Source: Xanthobacter autotrophicus
GTDB taxonomy: Bacteria > Pseudomonadota > Alphaproteobacteria > Rhizobiales > Xanthobacteraceae
DNA: 64,000 nucleotides
Reading direction: 5' to 3'
Assembly (NCBI RefSeq): GCF_030015065.1
Contig: NZ_JAIVFN010000002.1
Coordinates: 62,001-126,000, forward strand
Below, in pieces: positions 58,122 to 64,000 of the stretch. The translations under genes and the position numbers were made by a program. How positions within the stretch are numbered: the stretch's first letter is position 1; the number at the start of each line of letters is the position of its first letter. A model generated the notes under the pieces. The model was not told where the DNA came from and did no database searches. It was given only the letters and a program-made list of their open reading frames with translations.

Positions 58122-59366
58122 TCAACCTCCATAGGATTCAAGAACGAGGTCGCGCGTGACGATGATCCGCACCGGGAATCCCGGCCGGATCGTGAGGGTC
58201 GGCGCAATGTTGAGCTGGCGCTGGACGAGCTGCCGGCCGGTCTGGCTGATGCTGTCGGATGCGCCTTCCCGCAAAGCACTCACGAGGTCGCTATCGCTGC
58301 CGGACGTTCCTGCGCTCGCCCCGACGCTGAGGATGGTCGAGAGCACCGCCGCCTTGAACAGCTCGCCCCAATGGTAGTCGATGCCATCCTCAAGGCCAGC
58401 GTAGCCTTCCGCGTCGGCTCCGGTCTGGCGCTCCAGCACGATGGACCGGCCATTGGGGAAGATCAGGCGGTTCCAGACGAGGAGCACCCGGCGCTGCCCG
58501 AAGCCGACGCCATTGTCATACTGGCCAATGATGCGGGTGCCCTGGGGGATCAGGAGGATCCGCCCGGTCGGGCTATCGTGGACATTCTCGGTCACCTGGG
58601 CGGTGATCTGGCCCGGCAGGTCCGAGCGGATGCCGGTGATCAGCGCCGCGGGGATGACGGCGCCGGCCTGCAGGATGTTGGCGGAGGCAGGAGCCGCCAC
58701 GCGGTCGGGCGACACGGTGCGCCGGTCCACGGCCTGGCTCAGGAAGGCAAGCTGGCGCTCCTGGGCCGTCGGCGTCGCCGCCTGCGGCGCAAGGCCGAGG
58801 CTGGTGAGATCGGCGGCCGGCGCCGCTGACGCTGAAGTGACTCCCGCCTGCTGGGTCACCGCCGGGCTTGCCGACCGGGTATTGGTCTGAGCGAACAGCC
58901 GTCCGGTCCGGGCGTCTTCGCTTTCCCGCTGCTGGCGTTGCTCCTCGGGGCTCAAGGCGGGATTTGGCATGCCTCCCATTGTCGGCACCGTCGGCTGCAC
59001 TGCCGTCTGCGCATTGAGGATCGGCCGGCCGAGGTCGCCGGGCAGCGGAGGCCCGAGCTTGGGGATGCCGGTGTAATCCTTGGGTAGGCCGGCGAGCCCG
59101 TCCGGCGTCGCATTGACGTCGGTGGCGTAGAGTTCCTGGCCGTGTCCGTGGTCCTTTCGCGCTTGCAGGGCGTAGATCAGCGCCCCGCCGATCCCAAGGC
59201 CGGCAACGAGCCCCAGCCCGGCTAATACCTTTCGGGACAGGCGGGTCACCCGCGGCGGTTCCGGCCGCAGCCGCATGGCCGACACAGTCTCCCCCGTCAG
59301 TGGCCGAGCGCCGTCATCACCGCTCAGCTCCGGCCCTGTCTCCTTCCCGGGTTCGATGCCGCTCAT
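58122..59366 (-). CDS. trbI: conjugal transfer protein TrbI
   Basis: A 414-residue VirB10-like protein. One membrane helix lies near residues 48-66, then a proline-rich periplasmic linker, and the conserved C-terminal domain (GAVIPAALITGIRSDLPGQI, LIPQGTRIIGQYDNGVGFGQ, RPGFPVRIIVTRDLVL). It forms the inner-to-outer membrane channel core of the type IV secretion system. ATGA overlap with trbG. Confidence 0.92.
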   Translation of the reverse strand: MSGIEPGKETGPELSGDDGARPLTGETVSAMRLRPEPPRVTRLSRKVLAGLGLVAGLGIGGALIYALQARKDHGHGQELYATDVNATPDGLAGLPKDYTGIPKLGPPLPGDLGRPILNAQTAVQPTVPTMGGMPNPALSPEEQRQQRESEDARTGRLFAQTNTRSASPAVTQQAGVTSASAAPAADLTSLGLAPQAATPTAQERQLAFLSQAVDRRTVSPDRVAAPASANILQAGAVIPAALITGIRSDLPGQITAQVTENVHDSPTGRILLIPQGTRIIGQYDNGVGFGQRRVLLVWNRLIFPNGRSIVLERQTGADAEGYAGLEDGIDYHWGELFKAAVLSTILSVGASAGTSGSDSDLVSALREGASDSISQTGRQLVQRQLNIAPTLTIRPGFPVRIIVTRDLVLESYGG

Positions 59367-60415
59367 AGGACCGGCCTCCCGTCGGTGCGGGAGATGCGCA
59401 CGCGCTTCTGGTCCTTGTCGGCGCCGAAGCGCAGCTCGGCGGCTGCGAAGAGCCGGTCCACGATCATATAGGTGCCGCGCACGCGATAGTTCACGAGTTC
59501 GGAGGTGTCGCCTTGCGGCCCGACCACGAACAGCGGCGGCATCTCGCCATGGGCGATCCCGCGGGGAAACTCGATGAAGACCTGCTGCCCATCATCGAAG
59601 GCGCGCAGCGGCCGCCACGGTGCCCGGTCGCCGCTCACCTCGTAGCGGAAGTTCACCTTTGCCAGGTCGATGCCCGTGGCGACGGGCTGCACCGCCTGCG
59701 CTTCCGCGTTCTGGCGCCTGAGGGCGATGAGCTGGTCTTGGGGATATTGCCAGGAGACCGAGGCCATGTAGGTCTTCTCGGTGGAGCGCAGCTCCATGTG
59801 GTAGGTGCGCAAATTGGTGTTGATGACGAGGTTGGTGGTGAGGTCCGGCCGTGTCGGTTTCACCAGGATGTGGACTTGCTTTGCCCCGCCCGCCCCGCTC
59901 TCGGTGTCGCCGATGATCCAGCGCACCGTGTCGCCGGCAGCGACCGGCCCCGTGCCCACCAGTTGCTCGCCGGGTTGCAGGGCGACGTCGGTGATCTGAC
60001 CGGGCGAAGCGTAGACCTGATAGAGCGCGCCATCCACGAAGGGATAGACCTGCATGGAGTTGATGAAGCCGTTGCGCACCGGCTGAACGCGCGCGGCAGC
60101 ATTGGCCTGGTTCACTCGGGCCGTCGGGTCCGCGGACTCGGGCTCGGCCTTGCCGTCCTTGCCCACCGGCTTCAGCTGGCCGGGCAGCGGCAAGGGCTTC
60201 GGCAGCTCAACGATGCGCACCGGCCCCGGCGGCTCAGCCTTGAAGACGGCGGGCGGGGCATCGTCATATTCGATCTCCGGGGGCTTCTCGAAGGTGGCGC
60301 AGCCCGCCAGGGCCGATGTGCAAAGCAGGAGAAGCGGCAAGCCGGACTTCCGGAAAGACGGAAAGGAGAGGACGCGGAAAGCCGGCCTCCCGGATGTGCG
60401 GATGGCAGGCATCAT
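59363..60415 (-). CDS. trbG: conjugal transfer protein TrbG
   Basis: A 350-residue VirB9-like protein with a lipoprotein-type signal (LLLLCTSALAGC). The outer-membrane-complex domain includes VYPFVDGALYQVYASPGQIT, VARLQPGE-like DVALQPGEQLVGTG, and VNYRVRGTYMIVDRLFAAAE. It assembles with TrbI in the transfer channel. Starts with ATGATG overlapping the trbF stop. Confidence 0.92.
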   Translation of the reverse strand: MMPAIRTSGRPAFRVLSFPSFRKSGLPLLLLCTSALAGCATFEKPPEIEYDDAPPAVFKAEPPGPVRIVELPKPLPLPGQLKPVGKDGKAEPESADPTARVNQANAAARVQPVRNGFINSMQVYPFVDGALYQVYASPGQITDVALQPGEQLVGTGPVAAGDTVRWIIGDTESGAGGAKQVHILVKPTRPDLTTNLVINTNLRTYHMELRSTEKTYMASVSWQYPQDQLIALRRQNAEAQAVQPVATGIDLAKVNFRYEVSGDRAPWRPLRAFDDGQQVFIEFPRGIAHGEMPPLFVVGPQGDTSELVNYRVRGTYMIVDRLFAAAELRFGADKDQKRVRISRTDGRPVL

Positions 60416-61101
60416 TGTGCGAGTTCCTTCGACCAGTTGATGGCGTTGACGTAGATCCCCAGCGGATTGGCCCGGAGCCGATCCGCATCCCGCGGCGCCT
60501 GCACCGCGACGGTGAGGATGGCGCTCCAGCGGGAGGTGTCGGCGAGGCTGCCGTCCTGGAAGCGGCGCTCGGTCCAGGCGATGCGGAAGGAGTCCGGCGA
60601 GGCCCGGATCACGCTGGAGACCTCCACCGCCACCTGCTGCTTGCCGACCCGGGCGAAAGGATCATTGGCGCGGGCATAGTCGTTGAGGGCGATTGCTCCG
60701 GCCAGGGTCGTGTAGGCGTAGGCCCTGAGCCAGTTCTGGCGGACGATCACGGGATCGGCAGAGATGCTGCGGACCTCTTCAATGAAGCGGGCGAGGTGGA
60801 AGGCGATCTGGGGATCGGAGGGGCGATAGTCCGAGGCGGCCGGCGCGACCGCCTGCGCCTGACCGAGCTTGTCCACCTGAACCACCCACGGAACCACCGA
60901 GCCGCTCAGGGCCTGCCACGCCAGGGCGCAGGAGAGGCCGGCCGACAGGGCGAGGCAGCCGAAGGCCATGAGGCGCCAGTTCTTCGCCTGGACCCGGGCC
61001 GAGCCGATGCGGTCATCCCAGACCTGGGCCGCGCGCTGATACGGCGTCTCAGGCTCGGGGGAGCGGCCGTAATGGACCGACGGGCGCTTGAAGGGGGTCA
61101 T
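60412..61101 (-). CDS. trbF: conjugal transfer protein TrbF
   Basis: A 229-residue VirB8-like protein with one membrane helix (LMAFGCLALSAGLSCALAWQ) and a periplasmic domain (ARFIEEVRSISADPVIVRQN, DTSRWSAILTVAVQAPRDAD, NPLGIYVNAINWSKEL). It is a nucleation factor of the mating-pair apparatus. The ATG at 61101 overlaps the trbL stop, and the longer open frame upstream is a shadow of trbL. Confidence 0.92.
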   Translation of the reverse strand: MTPFKRPSVHYGRSPEPETPYQRAAQVWDDRIGSARVQAKNWRLMAFGCLALSAGLSCALAWQALSGSVVPWVVQVDKLGQAQAVAPAASDYRPSDPQIAFHLARFIEEVRSISADPVIVRQNWLRAYAYTTLAGAIALNDYARANDPFARVGKQQVAVEVSSVIRASPDSFRIAWTERRFQDGSLADTSRWSAILTVAVQAPRDADRLRANPLGIYVNAINWSKELAQ

Positions 61102-62387
61102 GGGCGATCGCTTTCGGAGAGGGAGATGGACGACCCGCCGCCATGGCTGTCGCCGGATCGGACGGCATGGGTCGCGGTCTGGATGCCGTGGGCGACCTGC
61201 TGGGAGCGGCGCATGCGCCGGGCCCAATCGGGGGCATCGCCGGAGGAGGCCGGGTTGCTCGACGGGGCTGGGCCGGAGCTGCTGGCCGCCGCTTCGCCTG
61301 ATGTGTCGGCCGAGCGCTGCAAGGGAGATGTCGCGGCCGCGCCGGCTGCTCTCGCCACGCCACCCAAACCGCTCCCGACACCGGAAAGGCCGGACTGGCC
61401 AGCGGCTCCCGCGCTGTAGGCGGATGCAGCACCCCCGGCGAGGCTCGCGCCCGCACGCGCCGCAGCGGCGGCTCCCGAGAACACGGCACCGGCTCCACGC
61501 ACGGCAAGGCCCGCGGCGCCGGCTCCGGCGAGTGCCATGCCGCCGGCGGCAAGGCCCGTACCCACGGCGGCTCCGGCGCCGAGCTGCGGCGCGCCCGTGA
61601 TCAGTCCCGTGGCGATTCCCGGCCCGAAGATGCCGAGCCCGAGGAGCGCGAGCGCGGCCAGCACCGCGGCTAGCGCCTGGCTGATGGTGGGCTGGGCATC
61701 GCCGTAGGAGGTGGTGAACTGGGAGAAGAGCCCCGAGCCGATGCCGATGATGACAGCGAGCACCATCACCTTCACGCCCGACGCCACGATGTTGCCGAGC
61801 ACCTTCTCGGCGAGGAACGCGGTCTTGCCGAAGAAAGCGAAGGGGATGAGCACAAAGCCGGCGAGCGTCGTCAGCTTGAACTCGATGAGGGTGACGAAGA
61901 GCTGCACCGCCAGGATGAAGAAGGCGATCAGGATCAGCAGCCAGGAGACCAGCAGCACGGCGATCTGCACGGCATTGACGAAGATCGCCACCGGCCCGGC
62001 GAGCTGGCTTGCGGCGTCGAGCAGCGGCTGGGCGGCGGTGAGCCCCACTTCCGCAAGTCGCCCCGGCCGCAGGAATTCCGCCGTGCTGATGGCGGAGCCG
62101 CCGGCCTTGAGGCCGAGCCCGGCGAAGCTCTCGAACACGATCTTCGAGAGCGAGTTGAAGTTGCCGATGATCCAGGCGAAGAAGCCGATGGCGAGGGTTT
62201 TGCGCACCAGCCGGCGCATCACGTCCTCGTCGGCGCCCCAGGCCCAGAACAGGCCGGCGAGCGTGATGTCGAGTGCGATCAGGATGGAGGAGAGGCCCGT
62301 CACCTCGCCCTTGATCAGGCCGAAGCCGGAATCGATGTAGCTGGTGAAGGTGTTGAGGAAGGTGTCGATGACGCCCACGTCGTTCAT
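61098..62387 (-). CDS. trbL: conjugal transfer protein TrbL
   Basis: A 429-residue VirB6-like inner-membrane protein starting NDVGVIDTFLNTFTSYIDSG. About six membrane helices are followed by a Gly/Ala-rich C-terminal tail. It forms part of the DNA-transfer channel. The coding sequence is complete, but its start codon at 62387-62385 directly abuts the 5' end of a group II intron on the other strand. No ribosome binding site is visible upstream, so expression is probably damaged. The genes normally upstream (trbJ, trbK) are not in the window. Confidence 0.9.
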   Translation of the reverse strand: MNDVGVIDTFLNTFTSYIDSGFGLIKGEVTGLSSILIALDITLAGLFWAWGADEDVMRRLVRKTLAIGFFAWIIGNFNSLSKIVFESFAGLGLKAGGSAISTAEFLRPGRLAEVGLTAAQPLLDAASQLAGPVAIFVNAVQIAVLLVSWLLILIAFFILAVQLFVTLIEFKLTTLAGFVLIPFAFFGKTAFLAEKVLGNIVASGVKVMVLAVIIGIGSGLFSQFTTSYGDAQPTISQALAAVLAALALLGLGIFGPGIATGLITGAPQLGAGAAVGTGLAAGGMALAGAGAAGLAVRGAGAVFSGAAAAARAGASLAGGAASAYSAGAAGQSGLSGVGSGLGGVARAAGAAATSPLQRSADTSGEAAASSSGPAPSSNPASSGDAPDWARRMRRSQQVAHGIQTATHAVRSGDSHGGGSSISLSESDRP

Positions 62388-64000
62388 GTGCGCTGGGCCC
62401 CTATCAAAGAAAGGAGTGCTTTGATTTTCATGCCGTTTCTGATCTCGCGGGGTGAGAGACCCTGCACACCGTGTGACGCAACATGCGGTGATAAGCAGAC
62501 GGGTGAGGTGAACCGGGTGCTTCCGGCGATCCATAAATCAGCAGAACCCGTCAAAGCCGGGCGGACGGGCACTTCCGGCCCTGTCGGCGGTCCGGCCAGC
62601 GAGCTTGACATGGCGAGGGAAACCGAACCGATGGAGGACGCCTCGGCAAACGTCGGGACCTGCCAACTCGGAAGTGGGCAGGACGGTCGGTGGCGTCTGC
62701 CACCGGCCGGTGGAGCGTTGGTCCGTGCTATGAATACATGGACTGGGGGTACGCAGCGTGCTGCGTGCCAGCCTCGATACGGGCTTGCGAGGTATCGAGG
62801 CCGGATTCCACACGGGGTAAAGTCGGCGCCTAAAGCAGGCAAGAAATCAGATACGGAACCCAGGAACCTCGTCGTCGCTTCCGGCACGTTCGGATGCCGG
62901 ATGGTTGAAGCGACCAGCGATCGCGACGACGAGGGGCGGAGCCTTCGTAGTAGTCCGAGGACGGGAAAGCCGTTCACATGGCGAAGGGAGGCAGTGGATA
63001 CAGCGAGCAGGCAGGAGGTGGACCTATGTCCGACGAGGTGAACACCTCGTTCGTCCTCGACATGCAGCGCAAGCTGTATCGGTGGAGCAGCGAAATGCAC
63101 GACAAGGTATTCGCTGATCTGTTCAATCTCATATGCGACCGCAGAACCCTCACTGAAGCCTGGCAACGGCTCGCCCGCAACAGCGGCAGCCTGACACCGG
63201 GCACGGACGGGATGACGCGGCGAACGGTCGAACAACGGCCCGGTGGCGCTGCGAGGCTCCTCGAAGACATCCGAGAGGCGCTTCGCGACGGAACGTATCG
63301 CCCGGAACCTGTCAGGCAGCGGCTCATCCCGAAGCCCGGCAAGCCGGGGCAGTTCCGGCCACTCGGCATTCCCACGCTGATCGACCGACTGGTGCAGATG
63401 GCTTTGAAGCTGATCCTGGAACCCATTTTCGAGGCGGATTTTTATCCGACCTCCTATGGGTTCCGAAGAGGACGAAGCACTCATGATGCTCTGGAGCGAA
63501 TCCAGAGGTTCCTCCACCCGACGAAGCGTGGACCTTCGGTCTACCGCCATGTCATCGAAGGCGACATCAAGGGTTGCTTCGACGCGATCGACCATCACGT
63601 CATGATGGAACGGGTGCGAAAACGCATCGGCGACCGCAAGGTGCTGAAGCTGGTCCTCGCGTTCCTGAAGGCCGGCGTGATGATCGAGGGGACCGTTCGC
63701 CACCCCGTAACCGGCTCGCCGCAAGGCGGGATCATCTCGCCGATGCTGTCGAATATCTATCTGACGGCCATCGACGAGCGGTATGGGCGATGGTCCATGC
63801 GTCCTCGTGAGCCAAGTATAAATGCCGCCGCCCGAAGGGTCCGAGACCACAAGAAAGGCAGGCCGGTGTTTTACATGGTGCGATACGCGGACGACTTTGT
63901 CGTCCTCGTAGACGGATCGAGGGAGCACGCGGAAGCGGAAAAGCTGGGGCTGGCGGAATTCCTGAAAACGGAGCTCCGCATGGAACTGTCGATGGAAAAG
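62388..64000 (+). mobile_element. group II intron (5' RNA domains and intron-encoded protein, 3' end beyond window)
   Basis: A reverse transcriptase of group II type is preceded by about 640 bases of non-coding sequence, the usual length of ribozyme domains I-IV. GTGCG at 62388 fits the 5' consensus GUGYG. ATGAAT at 62730-62735 can pair (with one G-U) to GTTCAT at 62382-62387, as an EBS1/IBS1 pair would. GTGTG at 62471 is an alternative 5' end. The intron is antisense to trb, so it cannot splice from trb mRNA. Confidence 0.75.
63026..64000 (+). CDS. ltrA: group II intron reverse transcriptase/maturase, 3' end cut by window
   Basis: At least 325 residues, open to the window edge. RT blocks are visible in order: LIPKPGKPGQFRPLGIPTLI, LEPIFEADFYPTSYGFRRGR, VIEGDIKGCFDAIDHHVM, GSPQGGIISPMLSNIYL and the catalytic YADD (MVRYADDFVVLVDG). 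Maturase and endonuclease domains lie beyond the window. It makes a cDNA copy of the intron and helps it splice. The ATG has GCAGGAGG upstream. Confidence 0.93.
   Translation, partial: MSDEVNTSFVLDMQRKLYRWSSEMHDKVFADLFNLICDRRTLTEAWQRLARNSGSLTPGTDGMTRRTVEQRPGGAARLLEDIREALRDGTYRPEPVRQRLIPKPGKPGQFRPLGIPTLIDRLVQMALKLILEPIFEADFYPTSYGFRRGRSTHDALERIQRFLHPTKRGPSVYRHVIEGDIKGCFDAIDHHVMMERVRKRIGDRKVLKLVLAFLKAGVMIEGTVRHPVTGSPQGGIISPMLSNIYLTAIDERYGRWSMRPREPSINAAARRVRDHKKGRPVFYMVRYADDFVVLVDGSREHAEAEKLGLAEFLKTELRMELSMEK

Noticed and set aside
62384-63928. A 514-codon minus-strand frame through the intron that ends just before trbL
   Set aside because: Most of it is antisense to the reverse transcriptase. 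The last 29 codons might be the end of an upstream trb gene, but no similarity to trbJ or trbK is visible and the intron boundary at 62388 argues against it.

Overview
The window is high-GC DNA with the gene families of an alphaproteobacterium. A Hyphomicrobiales member such as a Xanthobacter or Ancylobacter relative is my inference, from codon use, the AioB type and the TrbL-F-G-I/DUF2274 arrangement. It reads as an accessory island: a very large arsenic module (about 1.2-30.8 kb), a copper/divalent-metal module (about 31-55.9 kb), and at the right edge the end of a trb conjugation operon with a group II intron at its last complete gene. This suggests an integrative conjugative element or similar island loaded with metal-resistance cargo.

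Layout. 0-1.2 kb: a GntR/FadR regulator cut by the window edge, with its operators. 1.2-4.5 kb: arsR-arsP-thioredoxin-OsmC-thiolase. 4.7-11.6 kb: arsenite oxidation, aioX-aioS-aioR then aioB-aioA behind a sigma-54 type promoter. 11.6-13.6 kb: a TauE-type permease divergent from an excisionase-HTH/periplasmic-binding-like regulator. 13.7-17.5 kb: pstSCAB on the minus strand with a Pho box and no phoU. 18-27.5 kb: a long plus-strand run of pstS2, arsR-arsC fusion, acr3, arsenate-type gapdh, arsJ, phnD-phnC-phnE-phnE and glutaredoxin-type arsC. 27.6-30.8 kb: a cysteine-rich PadR regulator, a flavoprotein with a cysteine-rich tail and an MFS carrier. 30.9-31.1 kb: remnant of an IS3-family transposase.

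31-39.5 kb (minus strand): a ZIP transporter with a multicopper oxidase, then fixH-like-cusB-cusA plus a 38-residue membrane protein and a decayed DUF411 gene. 39.8-41.5 kb: an XRE/ImmA metalloprotease regulator paired with an unrecognised protein behind a perfect inverted repeat. 41.8-44.7 kb: a Zn/Cd/Pb P-type ATPase divergent from a MerR regulator. 44.7-55.9 kb: czcC-czcB-PII-like-czcA, a series of small exported proteins, a lone CXXC-less HMA-like protein and a P1B-4 type ATPase. 56.4-57 kb is AT-rich and apparently empty, followed by a LysR regulator. 57.8-62.4 kb (minus): DUF2274, trbI, trbG, trbF, trbL. 62.4-64 kb (plus): a group II intron with its reverse transcriptase, running off the edge.

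How it fits together (inference). Arsenite is sensed by AioX and oxidised by AioBA in the periplasm. The arsenate produced competes with phosphate, which explains the dedicated Pst system. Arsenate that enters can be reduced by either of two unrelated ArsC types and expelled by Acr3, or converted to 1-arseno-3-phosphoglycerate by GAPDH and expelled by ArsJ. ArsP and the MFS carrier may cover organic or trivalent species. The least explained parts are the Phn-type importer inside this run, the PadR/Cys-tailed flavoprotein/MFS unit, the small exported proteins at 51.5-53.3 kb and the XRE-ImmA pair.
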